From NCBI RefSeq assembly GCF_023897015.1, contig NZ_JAMHFY010000019.1, positions 35,090 through 99,089 of the forward strand: DNA of 64,000 bases, written 5' to 3'. Origin of the DNA: Desulfosporosinus nitroreducens. GTDB taxonomy: Bacteria; Bacillota; Desulfitobacteriia; Desulfitobacteriales; Desulfitobacteriaceae. The position numbers and the translations under genes were made by a program. The notes under the pieces were generated by a model that was not told where the DNA came from, made no database searches, and saw nothing but the letters and a program-made list of their open reading frames with translations. Positions 39,935 through 49,381 of this stretch are shown here, one piece after another. The first letter of the stretch is position 1. Every line of letters begins with the position of its first letter.

Positions 39935-40633
39935 ATGTTTATTAATATTTCAAACCTAAAGAAGAGCTACACATCGGGTGTGGTTATCACTGAAGTTTTA
40001 AAGGGAATCGAGATGAAGATAGACAAGGGGGAAATCGGTGTCATCCTCGGGCCATCAGGTTCAGGGAAATCCACACTGATGAATATTATTGGTGGGATTG
40101 ATCGCGGTGACAGCGGGCGGGTCATTGTTGATGGGATCGAGGTAAACAATTTAAATGACGACAAGCTGACCGATTATAGACGTGAGCACATAGGTGTCGT
40201 CTTTCAGTTCTATAACCTCGTGCCCAACCTTACCGTTGGGGAAAACATTGAAGTCGTTTCCAACATCAGCAAATCCCCTCTAAACACTGACGATGTTTTA
40301 GCGGCGGTCGAAATGCAGGATAAAAAACACCGTTTTCCAAGGGAGTTGAGCGGTGGTGAGCAACAAAGAGTTTCCCTTGCCAGAGCCATTGTCAAAAATC
40401 CGAAGCTGTTACTTTGCGACGAGCCAACGGGTGCCCTTGATTATCAGACGTCTCGCAGCATATTGAGGCTTTTGGAGCTGGTGAACAAAAAATTCGGTAC
40501 AACCATATTGATGATCACGCACAATGCTGCGATTGCCGCTATGGCGAACAGGGTATTTAAGCTGCGCAGCGGACAAATCGTAGAAGACGTGGTTAATCAG
40601 GGGATTGTTCCTGCGGAAAGGATTGAATGGTAA
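39935..40633 (+). CDS. ABC transporter ATP-binding protein, MacB/LolD type
   Basis: The 232-residue ATPase has Walker A GPSGSGKSTLMNIIGG, signature ELSGGEQQRVSLARAI, Walker B LLLCDEPTGALD and the switch His in MITHNAAIA. This compact form pairs with FtsX-like permeases, which work as mechanotransmitters or lipid/peptide extruders rather than channel-type pumps. AAGGAGG precedes the ATG and overlaps the end of the TetR gene. It overlaps the permease start. Confidence 0.94.
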   Translation: MFINISNLKKSYTSGVVITEVLKGIEMKIDKGEIGVILGPSGSGKSTLMNIIGGIDRGDSGRVIVDGIEVNNLNDDKLTDYRREHIGVVFQFYNLVPNLTVGENIEVVSNISKSPLNTDDVLAAVEMQDKKHRFPRELSGGEQQRVSLARAIVKNPKLLLCDEPTGALDYQTSRSILRLLELVNKKFGTTILMITHNAAIAAMANRVFKLRSGQIVEDVVNQGIVPAERIEW

Positions 40634-42876
40634 TGGTCATTAATAAGAGAGTCAAGCGTATTTTGCTCGAAAATAAAGCACAGTATATAGGGTCAATTGT
40701 GCTGATAATTTTAAGCTGCTTTGTGTTCACCTTAATGAGCCAGTTTGCAGGTAATTTTGAGCGACTGGCCAGTGAATTTCAGGACGGATATGTGCAGGAA
40801 GATGCTGCATTCAGAGTAGACCAAAGCATTGACAACTTGCAGGAGCTTGAGTCAGCAGCCAACGCGGTGATCGAAGAAGGTAAAACTTTCGACTATAAGA
40901 CTTCAGAAGGGAAAACCCTGCGCATCTTCAGCCAAAATGACAGGGTCAACATCCCGGCAATCGTCGAGGGTAAAGAATTAAGTGGAAGCGGCGGTATACT
41001 CATCAACCCGGCTTTTGCTGCTGAAAACAACTATAAAATCGGCGATGAACTGAGGATATTGGATAAATCCTTTACAATTGCAGGTATTATGGCGCTGCCG
41101 AATTATATCTATCCCTTGCAATCAGAAGAGATGATGATGCCGCTGCCAGGCTTTGGCATAGCAGTCATTAGCAAGGCGGATTTTGCCTCCTTTAATCAAG
41201 GGAGCAATTTCTACGCAGTGAAGTATAACGATGCTGATCATAATCCTCGCGCCCAATCAGCTGAGTTCAGAGGACTGCTTGAGAGCCGAGGCATTAATAT
41301 TCTACAATGGACAAACGTCGAAGATAATAAGCGGGTCAATATCGTTGATGCAGAGGTTGATATCCTCAATCTTGTGAGTAAGGGTGTACCGACTGGAATT
41401 TTGTTGTTGGCCATTATTTTGATCGGCAACCTTATTGGGCGAATGATCAATCGCGAATCAACGATCATTGGTGCATTATATGCCTTAGGTTATAGAAGAA
41501 AGGAGCTCTATCGCCATTATTTGATATTTCCGCTCTTGATAGCCATTATCGGAGGGGTAATCGGGACCATTCTCGGTACATTCCCGGTACGTTTCATGGT
41601 CTCTTTTATGTTTACTGCCTTTAATATGCCTCTGACTGGAATTGAGTACAATCCGATCAGTATGATCATCAGCCTGCTTTTGCCGATTATCCTTCTCGGC
41701 TGTAGTAGCTACTATGTCATACGAAAAGAGTTAAAACATTCGCCCGTAGAGCTGATGAAAGGTAAGAAAGAAAAGAATAAGGTCAATTTTTTGGAGCGGG
41801 TGCTCAAGCTTGAAAAACTCAAATTCCCTAAAAGGTTCAAAATCAGGGAACAGTTGAGAAGTTTGTCCCGGCTCGCTTTCCTACTCTTTGGTGTTGCCGT
41901 AGCGACAATGCTTTTGCTTTGGGGTTTTACTCTCAAAAGTGGTTTTGATGACCTTCTTACAGGAGGCAGTGTATACACTTTTGAGTACGAGTATAAGTTC
42001 GATAAGCTGCGCTATGAGCCGCTTCCGGCGGGCGCCGAACCCTTATCAGCATCGTTGTTCGTGTCGGAGCCTGAGGATAAAAGAGATTTTTATGTCACTG
42101 GCGTCAAGCCAGATGCAGCGCTGGTTACGCTTGTAGATGAATCCGGCACCCATTTGACTACTAATCAAGTCATTATAACAAAGCCTCTGGCTAATCAGCT
42201 GGAATCAAAGCAGGGTGATACCGTAAACATCGTCAGAAAGCTGGATGGGCGCATATTTTCGGTGAAGATCGATGCAATAGCAGATACCTATGAGGGAAAA
42301 TTTATCTTCATGCCGCTGGCGGATTTTAATCAGAAATTCGAGATGCCGGAAGGAAGCTATATCGGTGCATTTAGTAATGTGCTACTGAATATCCCTGGAA
42401 ATCAGTCATACAGTGTAGTGTCTTTGGACGAGAAGTTAGCTGCCATTAGAGAGGTTATGGCGCCTATGCAGTCGATGATTAGTGGCCTGGCGACGATGGC
42501 GTTTATCATCGGAATGATTGTTATCTATCTTGTGACTTCGATGATCGTTGAGGAGAACAAAGGCACCATTTCCCTGATGAAGATTTTTGGTTACCGAAAG
42601 AAGGAAATCAATTCATTGATTCTGAATAGCTCGACGATCGTTGTTGTGATTGGATATATTATTGGCATACCGTTGACTCTTTCAGCAATAGGGGTATTGG
42701 TTCAATCAATGGAAAATAGCGTTGGCTTGTCGTTGCCGCCGCTGAAGATCAATCTGCTATATATTCTAATTGGGTTTATTGTTGTGATGATTTCCTATGA
42801 GTTGTCGAAGCTGATGTGCAGGAAAAAAGTCAATGCTGTTTCTATGAGTGACGCTTTGAAATCAGGAATGGAATAG
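40627..42876 (+). CDS. FtsX-like ABC permease
   Basis: This 749-residue membrane protein has one N-terminal span (about 17-35), a large external domain, an FtsX block of three spans (about 255-365), a second external domain (about 430-610) and a final FtsX block of three spans (about 620-735), i.e. the duplicated layout of long YtrF/BceB-like permeases. The stretch NKGTISLMKIFGYRKKEINS is typical. It overlaps the ATPase gene by seven bases; the second ATG (40633) is an alternative. Together with TetR it forms an inducible exporter or extruder. Confidence 0.92.
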   Translation: MVMVINKRVKRILLENKAQYIGSIVLIILSCFVFTLMSQFAGNFERLASEFQDGYVQEDAAFRVDQSIDNLQELESAANAVIEEGKTFDYKTSEGKTLRIFSQNDRVNIPAIVEGKELSGSGGILINPAFAAENNYKIGDELRILDKSFTIAGIMALPNYIYPLQSEEMMMPLPGFGIAVISKADFASFNQGSNFYAVKYNDADHNPRAQSAEFRGLLESRGINILQWTNVEDNKRVNIVDAEVDILNLVSKGVPTGILLLAIILIGNLIGRMINRESTIIGALYALGYRRKELYRHYLIFPLLIAIIGGVIGTILGTFPVRFMVSFMFTAFNMPLTGIEYNPISMIISLLLPIILLGCSSYYVIRKELKHSPVELMKGKKEKNKVNFLERVLKLEKLKFPKRFKIREQLRSLSRLAFLLFGVAVATMLLLWGFTLKSGFDDLLTGGSVYTFEYEYKFDKLRYEPLPAGAEPLSASLFVSEPEDKRDFYVTGVKPDAALVTLVDESGTHLTTNQVIITKPLANQLESKQGDTVNIVRKLDGRIFSVKIDAIADTYEGKFIFMPLADFNQKFEMPEGSYIGAFSNVLLNIPGNQSYSVVSLDEKLAAIREVMAPMQSMISGLATMAFIIGMIVIYLVTSMIVEENKGTISLMKIFGYRKKEINSLILNSSTIVVVIGYIIGIPLTLSAIGVLVQSMENSVGLSLPPLKINLLYILIGFIVVMISYELSKLMCRKKVNAVSMSDALKSGME

Positions 42877-43078
42877 AAAAGTACTCTCAGCTACTATACC
42901 AATAGAACAATTTCGGGTAGTCCTGTCCGCGGGAGTAGTGGAAGGCCGGACCTGGGTAGTGTTATCTTGAAATCAGTATTTTGAACAGCACTCGTGTTTT
43001 TGCTTGGAACTTGAACCTTTGTTGTGTTTAATTGACTATGGATGTGTTTGGTTGTATTATTGTACTGGAGGTGACCTC

Positions 43079-43837
43079 ATGAAGAAATTGTTTACGGCTC
43101 AAGAATTGGCGGAGATGCTTAATTTGTCGGTAGAAACGATCTGGAGGTATACCCGGCAAAAAAAGATCCCCACGATTGAACTGGGAGAGAAACAATACCG
43201 GTATGAAAAAGAAGCCGTACTAGCTGCTTTGGCTGGAGGAAACCTATCTGTTAAAGAAGAAGGTCATGTATACGCCAAGCAGGGTGATTATACCTATGAG
43301 GATTATTTGAAGCTTCCAAAAGAGCTTGGCTATCGGTTTGAGATCCTAGAAGGATTTCTGGTAAAAGAGCCATCGCCTTCGATACATCATCAGCGATTAT
43401 CGCGAGAACTGGGACGTCGGTTAATGACTTTCTTTGATAATTATGATCCAGAGGGAGAACTCTTTTTTGCTCCCTTGGATGTTACTTTGACCATCAGTAA
43501 TGTAGTACAACCGGATATATTATTTATCTCCGGTGCCCGCAGGGAAATTATGCGTCAAGAACGTATCGACGGTCCTTGTGATTTGGTGTTGGAAATTATG
43601 TCCCCGACAAATCGCCGGAAAGATCGCTTACGGAAGATGGAAATATATCGTAAGGCAGGGATCCCTCACTATTGGCTTGTGGATCCTGAGGAGAGCACAT
43701 TGGAAACTTTTAGGCTTAAGGATGGAAGTTACACCCTGGTATTTGCAGGGGGACCGGGCGACAAATTCACACATCCTGATTTTCCGGGGTTGGCCTTGGA
43801 TCTGGACAGGGTATTTTACAGACCTGTATTCGAGTGA
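43079..43837 (+). CDS. HTH-Uma2 fusion protein (putative PD-(D/E)xK nuclease)
   Basis: The 252-residue product has an N-terminal excisionase-like helix-turn-helix (FTAQELAEMLNLSVETIWRY, residues 4-45) joined by a linker to a Uma2/DUF820 domain (about 70-250). The nuclease core is visible as PDILFIS, LVLEIMSP with the acidic residue of the ExK-type strand, and YRKAGIPHYWLVDPEE. Uma2 proteins are abundant in cyanobacteria and some Firmicutes; function is not settled. The start is set by CTGGAGGTGA; an upstream extension of 25 codons lacks a ribosome site. A perfect terminator follows. Confidence 0.87.
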   Translation: MKKLFTAQELAEMLNLSVETIWRYTRQKKIPTIELGEKQYRYEKEAVLAALAGGNLSVKEEGHVYAKQGDYTYEDYLKLPKELGYRFEILEGFLVKEPSPSIHHQRLSRELGRRLMTFFDNYDPEGELFFAPLDVTLTISNVVQPDILFISGARREIMRQERIDGPCDLVLEIMSPTNRRKDRLRKMEIYRKAGIPHYWLVDPEESTLETFRLKDGSYTLVFAGGPGDKFTHPDFPGLALDLDRVFYRPVFE

Positions 43838-43868
43838 TTTTCCTCAGACTTCTTACCTATTACAGCAG

Positions 43869-43902
43869 GGCCTCTCGAGCAAAGCCTCGAGAGGCCTTTT
43901 TT
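43869..43902 (+). terminator. Terminator after the HTH-Uma2 gene
   Basis: GGCCTCTCGAG and CTCGAGAGGCC (11-bp perfect stem, six-base loop) followed by six T. Confidence 0.96.
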
Positions 43903-44035
43903 AGAGATGGTTTTCAATTTTACCTCAAACCCCAATAAGCATATCGATCGGCATGTTTTTATTGGGGACTTTACTTATTCAGATTGACTGATATTATTAA
44001 AACAAGTATTTAAGAGGTATTGAAGGAGCTTCCAG

Positions 44036-44509
44036 ATGTCAGATCAAAACCGCGTTAAGCCCCAGCGATTGTATGTGAGGTTGTGGAGCAGGGTTTATCA
44101 GTTATTATTTTTGGCTTATACAACAGTTCTCATCTGGGAGCTGTTTCTTGGGAAATATCGTTCTCATGGTGGACCTAGACGCTATAACTTAACTCCTCTG
44201 AAAACAATCGCGAGCTATATTGAAAACTATGAGAGTTTTGGAGTCAGTATCGTCCTAATCAATCTGGCAGGCAATATTGTGGCTTTTATGCCGTTGGGAT
44301 TTTTACTGCCTCTTGTTTTCAAAAGAACGAGGCGATTGATCGCTATAATAGGAATCGCCCTGCTCACCAGTATTACGGCTGAAATCTGCCAATATATATT
44401 TAATGTCGGAGGCTTGGATATCGATGATGTACTGCTTAATACGATTGGTGGGGTATTGGGTTACTTAGTTTACCAGGCTTCAAAGAAAATGTTGCCTTAT
44501 CTTAACTGA
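44036..44509 (+). CDS. VanZ-family membrane protein
   Basis: The 157-residue protein has four membrane spans and the conserved VanZ-type pattern NLAGNIVAFMPLGFLLPLVF, then TAEICQYIFNVGGLDIDDVL and NTIGGVLGYLVY. VanZ confers low-level teicoplanin tolerance in enterococci; most homologues are unassigned envelope proteins. GAAGGAG precedes the ATG. It looks monocistronic. Confidence 0.92.
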   Translation: MSDQNRVKPQRLYVRLWSRVYQLLFLAYTTVLIWELFLGKYRSHGGPRRYNLTPLKTIASYIENYESFGVSIVLINLAGNIVAFMPLGFLLPLVFKRTRRLIAIIGIALLTSITAEICQYIFNVGGLDIDDVLLNTIGGVLGYLVYQASKKMLPYLN

Positions 44510-44555
44510 TGGATTTATGAGTAAGAAAGAAAAGAAAATCCGGGGTGTTGCTTTA

Positions 44556-44648
44556 TCACTTAACTAATTCAGCCAAAGTATTCATGAGTTCCCTGATTTG
44601 TTCGCCGAAGGCGGTGCTTTGATTAATTACTTGATCAGAAGCCGGAGC
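44556..44648 (-). pseudogene. Possible C-terminal gene remnant
   Basis: Read on the minus strand, about 28 codons ending at TGA (44556-44558) give ASDQVINQSTAFGEQIRELM and a Leu-rich end, which looks like the last helix of a coiled-coil protein such as a chemoreceptor. No start or upstream part remains. It could be chance. Confidence 0.25.
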
Positions 44649-44680
44649 TTATTGTGAAAAAGTAAACAAGGAGGAACGTA

Positions 44681-47542
44681 ATGACTTATTTGAAAAAACT
44701 ACTTGTAATCTTACTGGTAACATTCTTCGCAGTCACAACCATCTCCAGCACAGCGGCAGCCCAACCGAAGACTCTCTATCAAACTAGTTCCCAACATACC
44801 ATCACAGATGGAGCAACTTTGGAACATATTTCACGGTTTACAGCAGAGGGTTGGTTAAATATCAAAGTTTTACGTATGGATACCACAAATCCTAATATCA
44901 AAATAGATACCTTGGCTAATAACCAGACCACGGATCAACTTTCTACAATACTTGCCTTAGCGGAGGAAAATGGTGCAGTTGCTGCCGTGAATGCCAGTTT
45001 CTTCAATCCGATGGATAAAGGTACCGGATATCCTGACGGACCCATTGTACGAGCAGGAGACCTCTTAGCCACATCTGGATGGTACAATCAAAACAGTGAT
45101 GAAATGGCTTCGCTCTCTCTCGATAACGCAGGTCAGATACTCTTTAACTACTGGAAAAACACCCTTACCTTAACCGGATACAACAATGCTTCATTTGCGG
45201 TGTCTCAGTACAACCAGCCTAGCCGTCAGCAATATAATGATATTACCGTGTTGGATAATAAATGGGGACCTGCCACTCTCGGCACCTCTGAAAAGTATCC
45301 TGATTTAGTGGAAATCCTTGTATCCCAGGGACAGGTGATAGAAATTCGACAAGCTTTGCCGGCAGCAACCATGCCTGCCAAAGGTTATGTTGTGATTTCC
45401 CGGGGAGAACAAGCTGTCGAACTTCTGGAAACCTTCAAGCCGGGAGATTCAGCAACATTCACCGTTACCTCCAACCCAGACTGGTCTGATCTGCAAATGT
45501 CTGCAACCGGGTCCTCCATGCTGGTCAAGGACGGTCAGATTCCCGAGACCTTTTCTTTTAGCACTGTCAGTTTTAATAATAAGAACCCTCGAACCTTGGC
45601 CGGAAGCTCAGAGGATGGAAAACTACTAATTTTAGTCACGGTGGATGGCAGACAGGATAACAGCGTCGGTCTCACCCAGACCGAGTCCGCGCAACTCATG
45701 CTGGAATTGGGAGCCTACAATGCTCTGATTTTTGATGGCGGCGGATCTACTACCATGGCAGCTAGAAAGTCGGGAACTTCCACCTTAGATATTGTCAATA
45801 TACCTTCTGAGGGTTCTTTGCGTTCTGTTGCGAACGGTATCGGAGTTTTTTCTCAGGCCCCCTCCGGTCCGCTAGCTAAGCTGATCTTGGAAACTGAGGA
45901 CGCTAATGTTTTTGTTCATACTTCGAGAAAATTTACACTTAGGGGAGTGGACAGTTTTGCTAATCCGGCAGAGGTTAATCCTCAACAGATAGAATGGAGT
46001 GTGAGCGGGGTTGAAGGGAGATTTATAGATGATCAATTTCAGCCCACTTCTGCAGGCAAGGGTAAGATAATTGCCAAAGTAGGAGAATTAACAGCGGAGT
46101 TGGATATCCTTTCCTTAAGTGCTCCCGTCAAGCTTAGACCTAGTCCAGCTAAGTTAGAGATACCTCTTGGACAGAGCCAAACCCTTCAGGTAACAGGCTA
46201 CGACCAACAGGGCTTCAAAGCGATAATTCAGCCGGAAGATGTTCAGTGGGCAGTAAGCGGAGAAATTGAAGATTTTAAAGAGGGAATTCTTAAAGCCAAT
46301 GCAGTTGGTGCAGGATATATCGAGGCAAGCGTCGGGGATGTTCATGCCTATATTGTTGTATCGATCTATGCAGATTCTACCAATACAATCTATTCCTTTG
46401 AAGATGACCAGGCTTTCTTCCAAGCCAACCCGCAGATAGCCCGAGGTACTTTTCAGCTTTCCACAGATCAGATTCATGGAGGAAATACTTCAGGAGAATT
46501 AGTCTATGACTTTTATGAGAGGCAAAGTTCAAGTGAAGCTTCGTTAGTTTTCACGGAAGCAGGGCTTGCGCTTGATTCTGACACTTCCCACTTAGCCGTC
46601 TGGCTATACAATACGCATAAAAGTTCAAACCGGGTCCTCGGTGAAGTCCTAGATGACACAGGGGAAAAACATCAGTTTGTAATTGCTGCCAAACTAGATT
46701 GGACAGGTTGGAAGAGAATGGAGGTTTCCCTGGAAAAAATCCAGCCAACCAATTTAGTGAGACTCTATGTGCAAAATATTGATCCTGCTGAGGGCTGGGG
46801 GAAGATTTATTTTGACGACCTTACGGCAAAGGTGGTAAAACATCCGGTAATGGACCAAAGCCAAACCCCTCAGGATACAATCCCCCTAGATGAGGCCAAC
46901 AGGACAACAAATTACATTTCAGGTCGCGAAAGTTTTAAGTTTTCAGTTTTTGGCAGTAGGCAGGAAAGCTATAATACTATGGAAGAGCAACTGTTGAACA
47001 AAATGACAAAGTATATAAATAAAAAATTGGACATGGCGGTTTATACTGGAAGCCAAGCTCCATCCGCTGTCAGAAATATAGAAAAACCTGTCCTAATTAC
47101 TGAGACTGGATATAGAACTCATAATTATAAGAACAGTAGCTTCATTCAGTTAGATATCAGCAAAGGTGGACTTCGGAGAAGCGACCCTGAACAATGGCTA
47201 TGGTTGTTCAAGGAGTTAGACGCCATGACTGGCAGCAATGCTTTTATCGTCATGTCAGGTGCTCCGGCTACTTTCATTAATGCCAAAGAAGGTGATTTGC
47301 TCAAGGATACTTTGGCCGAATATCGGAAGAAAACCGGAAAAAATGTCTGGGTCTTGTTTCAGGGAAATGTAAATCAAAGTGAACTGGATAGGGGAGTTCG
47401 GTATATTTCCTGTGCTGGTTTTAGTATTCCTGACTTTTCTCCAGAAAAGCCGACTGCAGCAAAATTTCTTGAGGTGACGGTAATGGGTAATGAGATAACC
47501 TATGAATTTAAAAATCTTTTGGGAGAGAGCACATCCCAATAG
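44681..47542 (+). CDS. Secreted phosphodiester glycosidase (NAGPA)-family protein with C-terminal modules
   Basis: This 953-residue protein has a signal peptide (about residues 1-28, ending in TAAAQ) and an N-terminal NAGPA domain (about 50-400) with AAVNASFFNP and LIFDGGGSTTMAAR, the motif of phosphodiester glycosidases that act on phospho-sugars in exopolysaccharides or wall polymers. Two Ig/BIG2-like segments follow (about 405-565), then a beta-sandwich carbohydrate-binding-like region (about 570-720) and a C-terminal part containing INAKEGDLLKDTLAEYRK. AAGGAGG lies before the ATG. Probably acts on surface glycopolymer; the substrate is not known. Confidence 0.85.
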   Translation: MTYLKKLLVILLVTFFAVTTISSTAAAQPKTLYQTSSQHTITDGATLEHISRFTAEGWLNIKVLRMDTTNPNIKIDTLANNQTTDQLSTILALAEENGAVAAVNASFFNPMDKGTGYPDGPIVRAGDLLATSGWYNQNSDEMASLSLDNAGQILFNYWKNTLTLTGYNNASFAVSQYNQPSRQQYNDITVLDNKWGPATLGTSEKYPDLVEILVSQGQVIEIRQALPAATMPAKGYVVISRGEQAVELLETFKPGDSATFTVTSNPDWSDLQMSATGSSMLVKDGQIPETFSFSTVSFNNKNPRTLAGSSEDGKLLILVTVDGRQDNSVGLTQTESAQLMLELGAYNALIFDGGGSTTMAARKSGTSTLDIVNIPSEGSLRSVANGIGVFSQAPSGPLAKLILETEDANVFVHTSRKFTLRGVDSFANPAEVNPQQIEWSVSGVEGRFIDDQFQPTSAGKGKIIAKVGELTAELDILSLSAPVKLRPSPAKLEIPLGQSQTLQVTGYDQQGFKAIIQPEDVQWAVSGEIEDFKEGILKANAVGAGYIEASVGDVHAYIVVSIYADSTNTIYSFEDDQAFFQANPQIARGTFQLSTDQIHGGNTSGELVYDFYERQSSSEASLVFTEAGLALDSDTSHLAVWLYNTHKSSNRVLGEVLDDTGEKHQFVIAAKLDWTGWKRMEVSLEKIQPTNLVRLYVQNIDPAEGWGKIYFDDLTAKVVKHPVMDQSQTPQDTIPLDEANRTTNYISGRESFKFSVFGSRQESYNTMEEQLLNKMTKYINKKLDMAVYTGSQAPSAVRNIEKPVLITETGYRTHNYKNSSFIQLDISKGGLRRSDPEQWLWLFKELDAMTGSNAFIVMSGAPATFINAKEGDLLKDTLAEYRKKTGKNVWVLFQGNVNQSELDRGVRYISCAGFSIPDFSPEKPTAAKFLEVTVMGNEITYEFKNLLGESTSQ

Positions 47543-47679
47543 GTCATTGCTGTGAGGAGAGTTTTTCATTGAGTATGGAAGGAAGTTGGTCGGACTTCCC
47601 TCCATGGGATCACTTCTGAGTTACAATGAATAATATAGACTACATAACCAATATAGTCATTATTTCAGAGTAGCCTGAC

Positions 47680-47870
47680 ATGCCGCTGCCGCTGCACCAA
47701 CAGATGATGAAAATGGGTCCTTTGGGTCGGGCGGCTTCGCCCACATCCGCTCACCCAGCATTCCGAGGCTCGCCCACTCGCCGGCGCGGGGCTCCGCTTC
47801 CCCGCGCCAGCTTTGTGGGCTTTTACCGCCTCTCCATGCAATGGGTTCACTCCTGTGGATCGAAGCCGCC
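47680..47870. repeat. GC-rich structured island
   Basis: About 190 bases of strikingly higher GC than the surroundings hold several hairpins: GGCGCGGGG / CCCCGCGCC (9 bp, about 47789-47814) and GGGCG-GCTT-CGCCC (near 47738-47751). Frames on both strands give low-complexity Pro/Arg-rich peptides without ribosome sites. It looks like an inserted repeat element or part of an old mobile element. Confidence 0.5.
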
Positions 47871-47935
47871 TTCCTTTTGAGTCTATGAATTCTTGAGAAT
47901 GTTTTTTAGGCGTTTTTCAGAGTATAGACATAGTG

Positions 47936-47978
47936 AAAAGGCTTAGGAGTGCTCATTAATGCATTCCTAAGCCTTTTT
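47936..47978. terminator. Bidirectional terminator near ilvE
   Basis: AAAAGGCTTAGGA-G-TGC and GCA-T-TCCTAAGCCTTTT pair with one mismatch around a short loop; T-runs occur on both strands. It ends ilvE transcription from the right and any transcript from the left. Confidence 0.82.
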
Positions 47979-48008
47979 GTGTATAGATGATATTCTTCAA
48001 AGATCGTG

Positions 48009-49079
48009 CTAGCTGTTAACCTTGTCCATCCAGCCGAATTCATCAGGGACGCTGCCATACTGAACTCCTGTGACAAAGTCAAATAATTTTTTCGAGAATT
48101 CACCGGTTTGATTATTGTTGATCTTGATTTTTTGCCCTTTCCAAGAAAGCTCACCGACAGGGGATATGACGGCAGCTGTACCAGTGCCGAATACCTCTTC
48201 AAGCTCTCCTTTGGCATGGGCTTCATACACTTCTTCAATAGAAATCTGACGTTCTGTTGCTTTCAAGCCCCAATTCTGGGCTAATTCCAGCACGGTATGA
48301 CGAGTGATTCCGCCTAATATACTACCGCTTAGCTCTGGGGTGATGATTTCACCCTTAATCTTAAAGAAGATGTTCATCGTTCCTACTTCTTCAACATATT
48401 TGCGGTGGACTGCATCCAACCATAAGACCTGGTCAAAACCTTCGTTATGGGCTTCGGCTTGAGCGGATAGGCTCATGGCATAATTGGCTGGAGTTTTGGC
48501 TTGTCCGAGTCCGCCTTTAGTAGCACGAACATACTTATCTTCTACTTTGATGCTTACCGGATTAAAACCATTATCATAATAGGCGCCAACAGGAGAGAGA
48601 ATAATAAACAGTTTATAAGTACTTGCTACCTTTACCCCAATGTAGCCATCGGTAGAAATGATGAATGGTCTTATATAGAGCGAGGTGCCCAGTGTGCCGG
48701 GGATCCAGTCTTTTTCTAATTCCAATAGCTTAAATAAGCCCGCTTGAACTTCCTCAACGTCAATTGGGGGTATGCAAAGATGACCAGCTGATCGATTGAA
48801 GCGATTTAGATATTGCTTTGTTCTAAATACTGCGATCTGATTGTTTGCGGCTCTAAAGGCCTTCATCCCTTCAAAAATTGCTTGCCCATAATGAAAAACA
48901 ATGGTTGCAGGAACGAAGGCAAACTCACCATATGGAATGATCCGTGGAGAATGCCATCCTTTGCCGGTCTCATAATCCATGACAAACATATGGTCTGTGA
49001 AAATTTTTCCGAAACCAAGCTTGTCATCAGTGGGTAATACTCCCGGTTTGTCTACTTTATTTACGATAATATCCGTCAT
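48009..49079 (-). CDS. ilvE: Branched-chain amino acid aminotransferase
   Basis: The 356-residue PLP enzyme is of the longer (BCAT-II, eukaryote-like) class that makes Leu, Ile and Val from keto acids with glutamate. Seen are FGKIFTDHMFVMDYETGKGW, VFHYGQAIFEGMKAFR, RATKGGLGQAKTPANYAMSL, GTMNIFF and VFGTGTAAVISPVGEL. The start is the ATG preceded by TTGGAGG; an extension of 22 codons is rejected. Divergent from the aroF/trp genes; a 19-base near-palindrome lies 100 bases upstream. Confidence 0.95.
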   Translation of the reverse strand: MTDIIVNKVDKPGVLPTDDKLGFGKIFTDHMFVMDYETGKGWHSPRIIPYGEFAFVPATIVFHYGQAIFEGMKAFRAANNQIAVFRTKQYLNRFNRSAGHLCIPPIDVEEVQAGLFKLLELEKDWIPGTLGTSLYIRPFIISTDGYIGVKVASTYKLFIILSPVGAYYDNGFNPVSIKVEDKYVRATKGGLGQAKTPANYAMSLSAQAEAHNEGFDQVLWLDAVHRKYVEEVGTMNIFFKIKGEIITPELSGSILGGITRHTVLELAQNWGLKATERQISIEEVYEAHAKGELEEVFGTGTAAVISPVGELSWKGQKIKINNNQTGEFSKKLFDFVTGVQYGSVPDEFGWMDKVNS

Positions 49080-49176
49080 AACAATTGCCTCCAAAACTCT
49101 TTTAGGTATCTTATAAATCATAATCCTTGTAAGACAGTTGTTCAATACTAAAGATAAAAAATGTTCGACTATTGAC

Positions 49177-49195
49177 CATGTATACTGTGTACATG
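49177..49195. promoter_or_regulatory. Near-palindrome between ilvE and the aroF leader
   Basis: CATGTATACTGTGTACATG is a 19-base palindrome with one mismatched pair, in the ilvE upstream region. It is of the size and symmetry of a dimeric repressor site. The regulator is unknown. Confidence 0.45.
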
Positions 49196-49345
49196 TTGCC
49201 TAGATAATATGCTTTATATACTGTTAGCTGGGGTATTATACTTTTTGGGTAAAGGTTATGGAGATTTTCATGCGGGATAACGATTGATTGTGATATCGGG
49301 ATCATTAAGCCATACTAATAAATAACAATAAGTTATCAATCTCTA

Positions 49346-49374
49346 TTGACAGATTTAGGTTAACAAGATACAAT
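49346..49374 (+). promoter_or_regulatory. Promoter of the aroF T-box leader
   Basis: TTGACA (49346-49351), 17 bases, TACAAT (49369-49374). This near-consensus promoter is directly upstream of the T-box leader of aroF. Confidence 0.85.
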
Positions 49375-49381
49375 TTCCTAA

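Noticed and set aside
39949..42876. BceAB-type bacitracin sensor-exporter
   Set aside because: The long FtsX permease is similar in plan, but no histidine kinase or response regulator is present and control is by TetR, so only the general ABC/FtsX label is given.
47665..47880. Overlapping frames on both strands in the GC-rich island
   Set aside because: Low-complexity Pro/Arg/Ser peptides, no ribosome sites; they result from high GC and few stop codons.
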